64,000 nucleotides of DNA from Paracoccus aminovorans (GCF_900005615.1 NZ_LN832559.1:2929001-2993000); one strand, 5' to 3'; positions 11,289-19,916 are shown, numbered from the stretch's first letter. Notes: generated by a model not told the origin, from the sequence alone. Program-made: numbers and translations.

Positions 11289-11903
11289 ATGTCCCGACTT
11301 CTTCCCGGCGTCATCGCCATGGCCGCCATAGTGGTGGCCTCGAACATCCTCGTCCAGCACCTGCTTGGCCCCTGGCTGACCTGGGGGGCGATCACCTATC
11401 CGATCTCGTTCCTGGTCACCGACATCATGAACCGGGTCTATGGCCCCGCCGCCGCACGCCGGGTGGTGCTTGCCGGCTTCGTGACCGGCGTGCTGTGTTC
11501 GCTCGTGGCCGCGGGCATGGACAAGACCACGCTGCGCATCGCCGTCGCCTCGGGCGCGGCGTTCCTTTCGGCGCAGCTGATGGACATCGCCGTGTTCAAC
11601 ACGTTGCGAAAATACAACTGGTGGTTGCCACCCCTGGCCGCCAGCGTGGTCGGCTCGGTGGTGGATACCGCGCTGTTCTTCAGCATCGCCTTCGCCGCAC
11701 AACTGGCCGTGCTGTTCCCCGCCGACGATGTTTCCTGGGCAAATGAGCCGGTTCGGCTGCTGGGCCTGGGACCGGTGCTGCCGCTGTGGATTTCGCTGGC
11801 CGCAGCCGACTGGCTGGTGAAGTTCGCCCAGGCGATTCTGGCGCTTGTCCCCTTCCGCATCGTCGTCGGAAATTTGATCCAGCGCCGCGCGCAAATTCAT
11901 TGA
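11289..11903 (+). CDS. yhhQ: Queuosine precursor transporter (VUT/YhhQ family)
   Basis: A 204-residue membrane protein with about six hydrophobic segments. Family signatures include the early ITYPISFLVTDIMNRVYGPA, with the conserved F-x-x-T-D-x-x-N-x-x-Y-G pattern, and MDIAVFNTLRKYNWWLPP in the centre. E. coli YhhQ takes up preQ0/preQ1 for queuosine tRNA modification, and the same role is inferred here. The start was set at the ATG where the family alignment begins; the frame continues upstream into the hydrolase gene but without plausible protein. A promoter-like sequence precedes it. Confidence 0.88.
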   Translation: MSRLLPGVIAMAAIVVASNILVQHLLGPWLTWGAITYPISFLVTDIMNRVYGPAAARRVVLAGFVTGVLCSLVAAGMDKTTLRIAVASGAAFLSAQLMDIAVFNTLRKYNWWLPPLAASVVGSVVDTALFFSIAFAAQLAVLFPADDVSWANEPVRLLGLGPVLPLWISLAAADWLVKFAQAILALVPFRIVVGNLIQRRAQIH

Positions 11904-11964
11904 CTGGTCATTATTTTGTGGCAGGCTGAGCGCATACGGCAACTTATTGAAAGGAGGTGGTCCA

Positions 11965-12021
11965 GTGTCGAGAGTGATAGTGGAGAGAGGTGTCGGGACA
12001 GTCAGGGGGGCCGTGGCCTGA
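11965..12021 (+). CDS. Possible 18-residue micro-ORF with extended Shine-Dalgarno
   Basis: A GTG-initiated frame encodes MSRVIVERGVGTVRGAVA. It is preceded at 11950-11963 by AAAGGAGGTGGTCC, which can pair with the 16S rRNA 3' end (anti-SD side GGATCACCTCCTTT) over 14 consecutive positions with one G-U wobble. The GGAGG core is 7 bases from the GTG. Downstream, AGGGT/ACCCT nested in CAGCC/GGCTG forms a hairpin (about 12027-12057), and a strong hairpin at 12097-12123 could end the transcript. No same-strand gene follows, so it may be a free-standing micro-protein or dual-function RNA. I do not recognise the peptide. Confidence 0.45.
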   Translation: MSRVIVERGVGTVRGAVA

Positions 12022-12096
12022 GGGCAGCCCCAAGGGTCGTAAACCCTGGCTGGGACGGTGGGCACCAACCCTAACCGGACCATCTCCGTGGATCTC

Positions 12097-12123
12097 GCGA
12101 GCCGCTCCCACGGAGCGGCTCGT
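12097..12123. terminator. 12-bp hairpin between the micro-ORF and DUF1003 gene
   Basis: GCGAGCCGCTCC and GGAGCGGCTCGT pair around a 3-base loop CAC. A weak T/C-rich tail follows on the plus strand. It sits between convergent units and could serve both. Confidence 0.5.
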
Positions 12124-12205
12124 TCCCTTCGAGGCCGCGCGACAGGCCGCGCCGCCTTCGTTTCGCCGGCTTCGTTTCGCCGCCTTCATTTCCTGGCGCC
12201 TGCCG

Positions 12206-12919
12206 CTACTGCCGCGCGCGCCGCATCTCATGCAGCAGATCGACCTGAATGCGCTGGATCTCCAGCAGCCGGCGCCACTGATGCGTCAGCTGGTGGTCGA
12301 TCTTCTCATGCAGCTGCCGCAGCTCCAGTTCCGTCTTCAGGTTGATCTGATAGTCGTTCTCTGCCCGGCGGCGGTCCTTGGCCTCTTGCCGGCGCTGGCT
12401 CATCATGATGACCGGCGCCTGCAATGCGGCGATGCAGGACAGCACCAGGTTCAGCAGGATGAAGGGATAGGGGTCGAAGGGCCGGACCAGCAATCCGCCC
12501 GCATTGACCATCATCCACAGCGCCAGGACGGCGACGAAGCTGAGGATGAAGCCCCATGAACCGCCCCAGTCGGCGACGCGATCCGCCATGCGCGCGCCGA
12601 AGCCCAGACTCTCGTCCCGGTCGTCGGGCGCGGTCAAAGGCGTCAGCAGCGCGCCGCGCGACAGCACCTGCGCCACCTCGGCCTCCAGCTCGCCCAGCTC
12701 GCCGGTCTCGTCGGCCAGAAGCTGGGTCAGGTAGAGCTGGCGGTATTTCTGCAGGCACTCGCTGCAGATCCGGCTGCTTTCGTTCCAGTCGGGCACATCC
12801 TTCACGATCAGTTCGGCCAGCGTCTGCCGCACGTCGGAGGCGGCGCTGAGATCACGCGGCTCCTTCGGCCGGCCGCAGACCAGGCAACTCGACGAAACAG
12901 GCGGAGGCTCGGGCATCAT
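12206..12919 (-). CDS. DUF1003 membrane protein with cysteine pairs
   Basis: A 237-residue protein. An N-terminal segment carries two CxxC pairs (CLVCGR near residue 12 and CSECLQ near 53), which could bind zinc or another metal. The DUF1003 core follows: FGARMADRVADWGGSWGFIL leads into two predicted membrane helices, with NLVLSCIAALQAPVIMMSQR at the second. The C-terminal 70 residues are a charged, Gln/Glu/Arg-rich helix (KTELELRQLHEKIDHQLTHQ) likely to be coiled coil. Function is unknown. The start has two adjacent ATG codons, so the first Met is arbitrary. It lies 152 bases downstream of the thiolase gene on the same strand. Confidence 0.85.
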   Translation of the reverse strand: MMPEPPPVSSSCLVCGRPKEPRDLSAASDVRQTLAELIVKDVPDWNESSRICSECLQKYRQLYLTQLLADETGELGELEAEVAQVLSRGALLTPLTAPDDRDESLGFGARMADRVADWGGSWGFILSFVAVLALWMMVNAGGLLVRPFDPYPFILLNLVLSCIAALQAPVIMMSQRRQEAKDRRRAENDYQINLKTELELRQLHEKIDHQLTHQWRRLLEIQRIQVDLLHEMRRARQ

Positions 12920-13071
12920 GCGACCTTCTCGATCAGAAACAGCGGCTGCGGCGGATCGCGCTTCGCATCGCCGAAGCCCCGGATGGGTATTTGCGCAACG
13001 GTGAAAAGACCAGGATCTGGTGCAGTTTCACCGCTTTCCGAATGCCCTGCTCGGCCGCGCCGCCTTCGGGG

Positions 13072-14253
13072 TCAGAGACGTTCGATGGCCAGCGCGATGC
13101 CTTGCCCGCCGCCGATGCACATGGTGATCAACCCCTTGCGGCCGCCCGTGCGCATCAGTTCATACATCGCCTTCACGGTGATGATGGCGCCGGTGGCACC
13201 GACCGGGTGGCCCAGCGCGATGGCGCCGCCGTTCGGGTTCACCTTGGCGGGATCGAGGCCGAGGCTCTTGTTGACCGCCAGCGCCTGGGCCGCGAAAGCC
13301 TCGTTCGATTCGATCACGTCGAAATCGCCGGCCTTCAACCCGGTGCGTTTCAGCAGCGCCTCGACCGCGGGAACCGGCCCGATGCCCATGACCTCGGGCC
13401 GCACGCCGGCGACGGCATGGCCCAGCACCCGGAACAGCGGCTTGGCGCCCGCCGCCTGGGCCGCGTCGGCCCGGGCCAGCACCAGGGCCGCGGCGCCGTC
13501 GTTGATGCCCGAGGCATTGCCCGCCGTCACCGTACCGTCCTTTTGGAACACCGCCTTCAGCCCGGCGAGCCGGTCCAGGTCGGTGGATTTGGGATGCTCG
13601 TCGGTGTCGAAGGCGACCATGCCCTTGCGGGCCTTGACCTCGACCGGGACGATCTGGTCCTTGAAATGCCCCTGCGCGATGGCACGGGCGGCGCGGTCCT
13701 GGCTTTCCAGCGCGAAGGCGTCCTGGGCCTGGCGCGAGATGTCATGTTCGCGCGCCACGTTCTCGGCGGTGACGCCCATGTGGCCGGTGCCCATCGGACA
13801 GGTCAGGGCGCCGGTCATCATGTCCAGCATCTGCACCTCGCCCATCTTGGCGCCGAAGCGGGCGGCCGGCACGGCATAGGGGGCGCGGCTCATGGATTCG
13901 GCGCCGCCCGCCACCGCGAAATCGGCGTCCCCCAGCATCAGCGCCTGCGCGGCCGAGACGATGGCCTGAGCGCCCGAACCGCAGAGCCGGTTCACGTTCA
14001 TCGCCGGCGTGGTGTCGGGCACGCCCGCCTCCAGCATCGCCACGCGGGACAGGTACATGTCGCGCGGCTCGGTGTTCAGCACATGGCCGAAGACCACGGT
14101 GCCGATGCGCGCGGGCGCGATGCCGGCGCGGTCGATGGCGGCGCGGGTGACGGTCGCCGCCAGTTGGATCGGAGGCACGCCCGCCAGGCTGCCGCCGAAG
14201 GTGCCGATGGCCGTGCGGGCCCCCGACAGGATGACGATCTCGTTTCCGGACAT
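13072..14253 (-). CDS. Acetyl-CoA acetyltransferase (thiolase)
   Basis: A 393-residue thiolase, the usual length, of the acetoacetyl-CoA/PhaA type. It condenses two acetyl-CoA or runs the reverse reaction. The acylated cysteine is in NVNRLCGSGAQAIVSA (about residue 89), the catalytic histidine in NGGAIALGHPVGATGA (about 348) and the second cysteine in CIGGGQGIALAIERL at the C-terminus. No reductase or synthase gene adjoins it, so a polyhydroxyalkanoate role rather than ketone-body or fatty-acid degradation cannot be decided. It is divergent from the ModE-type regulator across 107 bases. Confidence 0.94.
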   Translation of the reverse strand: MSGNEIVILSGARTAIGTFGGSLAGVPPIQLAATVTRAAIDRAGIAPARIGTVVFGHVLNTEPRDMYLSRVAMLEAGVPDTTPAMNVNRLCGSGAQAIVSAAQALMLGDADFAVAGGAESMSRAPYAVPAARFGAKMGEVQMLDMMTGALTCPMGTGHMGVTAENVAREHDISRQAQDAFALESQDRAARAIAQGHFKDQIVPVEVKARKGMVAFDTDEHPKSTDLDRLAGLKAVFQKDGTVTAGNASGINDGAAALVLARADAAQAAGAKPLFRVLGHAVAGVRPEVMGIGPVPAVEALLKRTGLKAGDFDVIESNEAFAAQALAVNKSLGLDPAKVNPNGGAIALGHPVGATGAIITVKAMYELMRTGGRKGLITMCIGGGQGIALAIERL

Positions 14254-14360
14254 GATTCCCCCTCCGCAAAAGGCCAGACCTGCACCAGTCGTAGCCGCCG
14301 CCCGGCGCGTGGGAAAGCCCGCCCTCTTGCGACGCCGCGGAATCTGGGCAGAATGCCGGC

Positions 14361-14717
14361 ATGAGCGACGATCCGCGACTGAGCCTGCGCCTGCATTTCG
14401 ACTCCGGCCTGACCTTCGGGCGCGGCAAGGCCGATCTGTTGCAATTCATCGACGAGGACGGCTCGATCTCGGCCGCGGGGCGGCGCATGAAGATGAGCTA
14501 TCGCCGCGCCTGGTCGCTGGTCGAAGAGATGAACGGCCATTTCGACACCCCGCTGGTGGACAGCAGCCGCGGTGGCGCCAAGGGCGGCGGCGCCGTGCTG
14601 ACCGAGCGCGGCCGCGAAGTGCTGGACGATTATCGCGCCTTGGAAGACCTGCTGCGCCAGCAGGGCGCCGGGATCCTGGCGCGGATGCGCCACGGACAGC
14701 GTCCTGTTTCGGTGTAA
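14361..14717 (+). CDS. ModE-type winged-helix regulator without molybdate-binding domain
   Basis: A 118-residue protein equal to the N-terminal DNA-binding domain of ModE: FGRGKADLLQFIDEDGSISA, then the recognition region AGRRMKMSYRRAWSLVEEMN, and GGGAVLTERGREVL in the wing. E. coli ModE is about 260 residues with C-terminal molybdate-binding repeats; these are absent here, so metal sensing must be indirect or absent. It lies 65 bases ahead of modA in the same direction, consistent with control of the transporter. I could not identify a clear ModE box in the gap. Confidence 0.88.
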   Translation: MSDDPRLSLRLHFDSGLTFGRGKADLLQFIDEDGSISAAGRRMKMSYRRAWSLVEEMNGHFDTPLVDSSRGGAKGGGAVLTERGREVLDDYRALEDLLRQQGAGILARMRHGQRPVSV

Positions 14718-14782
14718 ATAGCGGTTGCCAGCCGCAGCCGGGGCTGGTTATGTCCATTCTGACACAACGAATGGAGCCACCC

Positions 14783-15526
14783 ATGCGCCTGCCTCTGGTC
14801 GCCGCCGCGCTGATCGCGCTGGCCGCCCCCGCCGCCCATGCCGACGAGATCACCATCTTCGCCGCCGCCAGCCTCAAGGACGCGCTGGATGACATCGCCG
14901 CGAAATGGCAGGAAAGCCACGACGATACGGTGGTGATTTCCTACGCCGGCAGCTCGCAGCTCGCCAAGCAGATCCAGGAGGGCGCGCCGGCCGACCTGTT
15001 CATCTCGGCCTCGAGTTCGTGGATGGATGCGGTGCAGGAATCGGGCGACATCGACCCGGCCACGCGCAAGGACCTGCTGGGCAATACGCTGGTTCTGGTC
15101 GGCACCGGCAAGCCGGCCGAGGCGCCCGCAACCGACCTGCCCGCGCTGCTGGGCGACGGCAAGCTGGCCATGGCGCTGGTCGATTCCGTGCCCGCCGGCC
15201 AATACGGCAAGGAGGCGCTGACCAAGCTGGGCCTGTGGGACAAGGTCGAGGGCCAGGTCGCCCAGGCGGACAACGTCCGCGCCGCGCTGAAGCTGGTCGC
15301 GACCGGCGAGGCACCGCTGGGCATCGTCTATGGCAGCGACGCCGTGGCCGAGCCGGGCGTGGGCGTGGTGGCGACCTTCCCCGAGGACAGCCATGAAAAG
15401 ATCACCTATCCCGCCGCCGTGACCAAGGCCGCCGACACGCCCCAGGCCGCCGCCTTCCTCGACAGCCTGTCGCAAGAGCCGGCGAAGTCGGTGTTCGAAT
15501 CGCAGGGCTTTACCGTCACGCAATGA
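14783..15526 (+). CDS. modA: Molybdate ABC transporter substrate-binding protein ModA
   Basis: A 247-residue periplasmic protein. It has a signal peptide (LPLVAAALIALAAPAAHA, cut before DEITIF), then the family start IFAAASLKDALDDIAAKW and SYAGSSQLAKQIQEGAPADL, the serine-rich oxyanion pocket. ALVDSVPAGQYGKEALTKLG contains the conserved P-A-G-Q-Y-G motif. It captures molybdate (or tungstate) and delivers it to ModB. The start was chosen because GGAG lies 6 bases upstream and the signal peptide begins there; in-frame ATGs at 14750 and 14771 are less likely. Its stop overlaps the modB ATG by 4 bases. Confidence 0.94.
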   Translation: MRLPLVAAALIALAAPAAHADEITIFAAASLKDALDDIAAKWQESHDDTVVISYAGSSQLAKQIQEGAPADLFISASSSWMDAVQESGDIDPATRKDLLGNTLVLVGTGKPAEAPATDLPALLGDGKLAMALVDSVPAGQYGKEALTKLGLWDKVEGQVAQADNVRAALKLVATGEAPLGIVYGSDAVAEPGVGVVATFPEDSHEKITYPAAVTKAADTPQAAAFLDSLSQEPAKSVFESQGFTVTQ

Positions 15527-16215
15527 ACCTGACCGACTGGCTCGGCCCCCAGGAATGGCAGGCGGTGCGGCTGTCGCTGCGGGTGGCGGGCGTCGCCACC
15601 CTCGCCAGCCTGCCCTTTGCCGTCGCCGTCGCCTGGCTGCTGGCGCGGCGGCGCTTTCCCGGGCATGGGCTGGTCAGCGGCATCGTCCACCTGCCGCTGA
15701 TCCTGCCGCCGGTCGTCACCGGCTATCTGCTGCTGGTCACCTTCGGCACGCAGGGGCCGGTGGGCAGCCTGCTGAAGCCCCTGGGCATCGTCTTTGCCTT
15801 TCGCTGGACCGGCGCGGCGCTGGCCTGCGGCATCATGGCCTTTCCGCTGATGGTCCGCGCCATCCGCCTGGGGTTCGAGGCGGTGGACCCCAGGCTGGAA
15901 CAGGCCGCCGCCACCCTGGGCGCCCCGCGCATCTGGATCTTCCTGACCGTGACCCTGCCCCTGATCCTGCCCGCCATGCTGGCCGGCGCCACACTGGGCT
16001 TCGCCAAGGCGATGGGCGAATTCGGCGCCACCATCACCTTCGTCAGCAACATTCCCGGTCAGACCCAGACCCTGCCCTCGGCCATTTATGCGCTGCTGCA
16101 GACGCCGCTGGGCGAAAGCGCGGCGCTGCGGCTGGTGCTGGTCTCGGTGGTGATCGCCATGGCGGCGGTGCTGGTCTCGGAATGGCTGGCGCGGCGCATG
16201 GCCGGGGGGCGCTGA
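15523..16215 (+). CDS. modB: Molybdate ABC transporter permease ModB
   Basis: A 230-residue inner-membrane permease with about five to six helices. The BPD/EAA cytoplasmic loop is recognisable as EQAAATLGAPRIWIFLTVTL, the surface that contacts the ATPase. PLILPPVVTGYLLLVTFG near residue 52 is typical of ModB. It accepts substrate from ModA and is powered by ModC. ATGA overlap with modA and TGATG overlap with modC show a tightly coupled operon. Confidence 0.95.
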   Translation: MNLTDWLGPQEWQAVRLSLRVAGVATLASLPFAVAVAWLLARRRFPGHGLVSGIVHLPLILPPVVTGYLLLVTFGTQGPVGSLLKPLGIVFAFRWTGAALACGIMAFPLMVRAIRLGFEAVDPRLEQAAATLGAPRIWIFLTVTLPLILPAMLAGATLGFAKAMGEFGATITFVSNIPGQTQTLPSAIYALLQTPLGESAALRLVLVSVVIAMAAVLVSEWLARRMAGGR

Positions 16216-17255
16216 TGCTGGAGGTCGCCTTTCGTCGCGACTTTCCCGGCCTGTCGCTGGATGTCGCCTTTCGCGCCCCGGTCGGGGTGACGGCGCTGTT
16301 CGGTCCCTCGGGCTGCGGCAAGACCACCACCATCAACGCCATCGCCGGGCTGATGCGGCCCGACGCGGGGCGAATCGCGCTGGACGGGCGGGTGCTGTTC
16401 GGCGACGGCATCGACCTGCCGCCGCAGGCCCGCCGCATCGGCTATGTGTTCCAGGATGCGCGGCTTTTTCCGCATATGACGGTGGCGGCGAATCTGCGCT
16501 ACCCCTCGCGCTGGCGGCGCGGCGCGGCGCGCGACTTCGACCGTATCGTCGAGATGCTGGCGCTTGGCCCGCTGCTGAAGCGCCGTCCCGCCACGCTGTC
16601 GGGGGGCGAGCGCCAGCGGACCGCCATCGGCCGCGCGCTGCTGTCGGACCCGGCGCTGCTGGTCATGGACGAGCCGCTGGCCGCGCTGGACGAGGCCCGC
16701 AAGGCCGAGATCATGCCCTGGCTGGAGCGGCTGCGGGACGAGATCCGGCTGCCGATCCTTTACGTCAGCCACTCGGTCCCCGAGGTGCTGCGGCTGGCGA
16801 CGACCGTGGTGCTGATGCAGCGGGGCCGAGTCTGCCATGCCGGGCCGCTGGCCGGGATCCTGGCCGATGCCGCGCTGGCGCCGCAGCTTGGCGCGCGCGA
16901 GGCCGGGGCGCTGATCCGCGGCCGCGTCGAAGCGACCGAACCCGACGGCATGATCCGCGTCGCCACCGCCGCCGGGCCGATCCTGCTGCCCGGCCCCCTG
17001 CCCGCCGGGCGCGAGCTGCGGTTGCGAATCCTCGCCCACGAAGTGATCCTGTCGCGCGCGGTGCCCAGCGGGCTTTCGGCGCTGAACGTGCTGCCGGTGA
17101 CGGTCGCGCGCATCGACGGCGGGCTGGTCCAGCTTGTCGCCGGGGATGAGCGGATGCTTGCGCAGATCACCCCGCGCTCGGTCAAGGCCCTGGAATTGCG
17201 GCCGGGAACCGCCTGCCACGCCATCGTGAAATCGGTCTCGGTCCTGCCCGGCTAG
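16215..17255 (+). CDS. modC: Molybdate ABC transporter ATPase ModC
   Basis: A 346-residue ATP-binding subunit. Walker A is FGPSGCGKTTTINAIAG (about 31-46), the ABC signature LSGGERQRTAIGRALL, Walker B LLVMDEPLAALD and the H-loop YVSHSVPEV. The C-terminal ~70 residues form a MOP-type molybdate-binding domain (SALNVLPVTVARIDGGLVQL onward), as in E. coli ModC. Presence of this regulatory domain and of modAB makes the molybdate assignment firm. It starts at an ATG sharing one base with the modB stop. Confidence 0.95.
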   Translation: MLEVAFRRDFPGLSLDVAFRAPVGVTALFGPSGCGKTTTINAIAGLMRPDAGRIALDGRVLFGDGIDLPPQARRIGYVFQDARLFPHMTVAANLRYPSRWRRGAARDFDRIVEMLALGPLLKRRPATLSGGERQRTAIGRALLSDPALLVMDEPLAALDEARKAEIMPWLERLRDEIRLPILYVSHSVPEVLRLATTVVLMQRGRVCHAGPLAGILADAALAPQLGAREAGALIRGRVEATEPDGMIRVATAAGPILLPGPLPAGRELRLRILAHEVILSRAVPSGLSALNVLPVTVARIDGGLVQLVAGDERMLAQITPRSVKALELRPGTACHAIVKSVSVLPG

Positions 17256-17329
17256 GCGGCGCGCGGCTTTGTCATTTGCGCGCCGCCCGGGATTCCGCTT
17301 ATGCTGGCCGCAAAAAACATGAGGGCAGT

Positions 17330-17908
17330 ATGAACAGGTTTCTCAAGCTCGCCATCGTCGGGCTGGTCGCCTCGTGCGGGGGCGGCGGGAACTACAAGGC
17401 ACCGCGCAATCTGGAAAACGCCTGCATGCTCGCCAGCGAGCGTCCGGCCTATATGCGCGCGATGAAGCAGACCGAGCGGCGCTGGGGCGTGCCGGTGCAT
17501 GTGCAGATGGCGACCATCCACCAGGAATCGAAATTCATCGGCGACGCGCGCACGCCGCATCGCTATGCGCTGGGGATCATCCCGATGGGGCGCCAAAGCT
17601 CGGCCTATGGCTACAGCCAGGCGCTGGACAACACCTGGGACGACTATCGCAAGGAAACCGGCAATCGCCGCGCCCGCCGCGACAATATCCGCGACGCCAC
17701 CGATTTCATGGGCTGGTACATGGACGGCACCGCGCGCCGGCTGGGCGTGTCGAAACAGGACGCCGCCTCGCAATACCTGGCCTATCACGAGGGCCGCTCG
17801 GGCTTTGCCAACGGTTCGCATCGCGGCAAGCCCTGGCTGATGACCGTGGCCGGCAAGGTGCAGGCCCGGTCCGAGCTTTACCGGATGCAGCTGGCCTCCT
17901 GCCGCTGA
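17330..17908 (+). CDS. Transglycosylase SLT-like lipoprotein
   Basis: A 192-residue protein with a clear lipobox, LVASC, ending a short hydrophobic leader (FLKLAIVGLVASC), followed by a glycine-rich linker. The mature part has IHQESKFIGDARTP, with the Glu of the lytic transglycosylase ES motif, and SSAYGYSQALDNTWDDYRKE, resembling the SLT fold's YG(L/Y)xQ segment. ARRDNIRDATDFMGWYM and YLAYHEGRSGF complete the domain. It probably acts on peptidoglycan from the membrane, though enzymatic activity is inferred. It is convergent with lolA, separated by 17 bases. Confidence 0.8.
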   Translation: MNRFLKLAIVGLVASCGGGGNYKAPRNLENACMLASERPAYMRAMKQTERRWGVPVHVQMATIHQESKFIGDARTPHRYALGIIPMGRQSSAYGYSQALDNTWDDYRKETGNRRARRDNIRDATDFMGWYMDGTARRLGVSKQDAASQYLAYHEGRSGFANGSHRGKPWLMTVAGKVQARSELYRMQLASCR

Positions 17909-17925
17909 GACCGGGGGTCGCCCGC

Positions 17926-18522
17926 CTATTTGCGGCGGGCGATCTCGTTCTCGATGGCGAAGGTCGAGGGCTTGAAGGACACCCCGGTCTTCATGTCGCC
18001 CAGGATGACCGTGGTGCGCTTGCCCGCGTCGTCGGTCACCACCCATTGCCGCAGCTGGGTCGGGTTCGCCGTGAAGACCATCTGGATATTGCCGTATTCC
18101 GGGTGCTGAGGGTCCTGCGCGGTGACCACGGTGGCGTTCTTCTTTTCGGTATAGCCGGTGACCATCCGCGCCTGGCCCAGGTTGATGTTCGGCGCCAGGA
18201 TCAGCGACAGCGGCGTCTTGGACAGCGGATATTGCTGCGGCCCGCTGCGCGACTTGCCGTCGAAGACCGCGACCTGCCCGGCCGAGGCCAGCACCAGCGT
18301 CCGGTCGCCCTTGTATTCGAAGCGCACCCGGTTCGGGCGCTGGATATAGACCGTGCCGGTCGTGATGCTGCCATCGGCATTGACCTGGGTGAAATCCGAC
18401 ACCGCGGTCTTGAGGCCGTTGAGATAGCGCGAGATCTCGTTCAGCGGAATCTTCTCGGCCATGGCGGGAAAGGCCATGGCAAGGGCAAGGACGGGCGCGA
18501 GGGCGAGCGTTTTCAGTTTCAT
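17926..18522 (-). CDS. lolA: Outer-membrane lipoprotein carrier LolA
   Basis: A 198-residue periplasmic chaperone that takes lipoproteins from LolCDE to the outer membrane. A signal peptide (TLALAPVLALAMAFPAMA) is followed by the LolA domain: LNEISRYLNGLKTAVSDFTQ, then IQRPNRVRFEYKGDRTLVLA, the concave hydrophobic sheet. No LolB is visible, as is usual in alphaproteobacteria. The start is supported by the signal peptide. The 170-base gap to the ubiH-like gene contains several GC-rich inverted repeats, for example CGCTCA with TGAGCG, but no clear terminator. Confidence 0.93.
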   Translation of the reverse strand: MKLKTLALAPVLALAMAFPAMAEKIPLNEISRYLNGLKTAVSDFTQVNADGSITTGTVYIQRPNRVRFEYKGDRTLVLASAGQVAVFDGKSRSGPQQYPLSKTPLSLILAPNINLGQARMVTGYTEKKNATVVTAQDPQHPEYGNIQMVFTANPTQLRQWVVTDDAGKRTTVILGDMKTGVSFKPSTFAIENEIARRK

Positions 18523-18692
18523 GCCGGGAATGATAGCGTCTCTCCAAGGTCTTGCACATCACGTTCGCTGGATGCGCGGCCGCTCAACGCTGACGGCGGC
18601 GTGAGCGTTCCCTGCGGCATGCGGCGTTCGCCGCCAAGCCCCGGGTTTCGCCCGTCCGGGCGCAAAGCGGGCGTCCCGTTGCGGGCAATGCC

Positions 18693-19916
18693 CTACAGCC
18701 GCCGGCCGGTCAGCAGCCGCGGCATCGGCTTCAGGCTCAGCCCCGCCGCCTGGCGCATGAAGCCGCGCCGCAGGGCGGGGACGGCGTTGACCGCGCCCAT
18801 GCCCAGTTCGCGCGCGGCGCGCAGCAGCGGGTTGGCATTGGAAAACAGCGCGTTCACCCCGTCCATGCCCAGGGCCAGCGCGGTGGCGTCGGGCCGGCGC
18901 CAGTCCTGGTAGCGCGCCAGCACCGGGTCCGTGCCGATGTCCTCGCCCCGGCGGTGGGCGGCGACCAGCACCTCGGCCAGCGCGGCCACGTCGCGCAGGC
19001 CCAGGTTCAGGCCCTGCCCGGCGATGGGATGCACGCCATGCGCGGCATCGCCCACCAGAGCCACGCGCGGGGCGGCGTAACGCTGGGCCAGGGTCAGGTT
19101 CAGCGGATAGGAGAATCGGGGACCGGCCAGCCGGATCGCGCCCAGGAAATCGCCGAAGCGCGGCCGCAGGACGGCAAGGAATTGCTCATCCGGCAGGGCC
19201 ATGATGGCACGGGCGCTGTCCTCGGGTTCGGACCAGACGATCGAGCTGCGGTTGCCGGGCAGCGGCAGGATCGCCAACGGCCCCCCGGGCATGAAGAACT
19301 GATGCGCGACGCCTTGGTGCGGCAGGTCGTGATCCACCGCCGCGACCAGCGCGATCTGGCCATAGTCATGACCGGTGCGGCGGATGCCGGCCCGCTGCGC
19401 CACGCCCGATTGCCGGCCGTCGGCGCCGACCAGCAGCCGCGCGTCCAGGCTGCGGCCGTCCGACAGCGCGACGCGGATGCCGGCGTCCTCGACGGCCTGG
19501 TCCAAGACCGCGGTGCCGGAAAGATGCGTCACCCGCCCGGCCATCGCCCCCAGCAGCGCGCGATAAAGGAACCTGTCTTCAAGCATATAGCCCAGGCGGC
19601 CCTCTTCGATCTCGGCACTGTCGAAATGCAGGCCGAAAGGGCCGGGACCGTCGCCGGCCACGCCCTGGCTGGCCGCGACCTTGCGGATCTCCTGCGCGTT
19701 CGGCGCCAGTTCGGACCACAGCCCCAGAGCCGCCAGCAGCCGCTGCGAGGCCAGGGCCAGCGCATAGGCGCGGCCGTCGAAAGCCTCGCCGGCGCGGGCG
19801 TCGGCGGGGCGGGCGTCCACCACCGCCACGCGCAGCCCCGCATCCGCCAGGGCCAGCGCCAGCGCGGGGCCGTTCAGCCCGCCGCCGGCGATCACGATGT
19901 CGAAATCCGTCGTCAT
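18693..19916 (-). CDS. UbiH/UbiF/VisC/COQ6-family FAD hydroxylase
   Basis: A 407-residue aromatic-ring flavoprotein monooxygenase of ubiquinone synthesis. The three FAD/NADH motifs are visible: DIVIAGGGLNGPALALALAD at the N-terminus (GxGxxG), LVGADGRQSGVAQRAG (DG motif), and VALVGDAAHGVHPIAGQGLN (GD motif) followed by LGLRDVAALAEVL. Which ring carbon it hydroxylates (UbiH, UbiF, UbiI or a broader UbiL/M type) cannot be told from sequence alone. It runs divergently from the amidase gene, 128 bases away. Confidence 0.9.
   Translation of the reverse strand: MTTDFDIVIAGGGLNGPALALALADAGLRVAVVDARPADARAGEAFDGRAYALALASQRLLAALGLWSELAPNAQEIRKVAASQGVAGDGPGPFGLHFDSAEIEEGRLGYMLEDRFLYRALLGAMAGRVTHLSGTAVLDQAVEDAGIRVALSDGRSLDARLLVGADGRQSGVAQRAGIRRTGHDYGQIALVAAVDHDLPHQGVAHQFFMPGGPLAILPLPGNRSSIVWSEPEDSARAIMALPDEQFLAVLRPRFGDFLGAIRLAGPRFSYPLNLTLAQRYAAPRVALVGDAAHGVHPIAGQGLNLGLRDVAALAEVLVAAHRRGEDIGTDPVLARYQDWRRPDATALALGMDGVNALFSNANPLLRAARELGMGAVNAVPALRRGFMRQAAGLSLKPMPRLLTGRRL

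Noticed and set aside
14718..14782. Molybdenum cofactor riboswitch or ModE box before modA
   Set aside because: The gap is only 65 bases and holds no convincing palindromic ModE site or long structured RNA.
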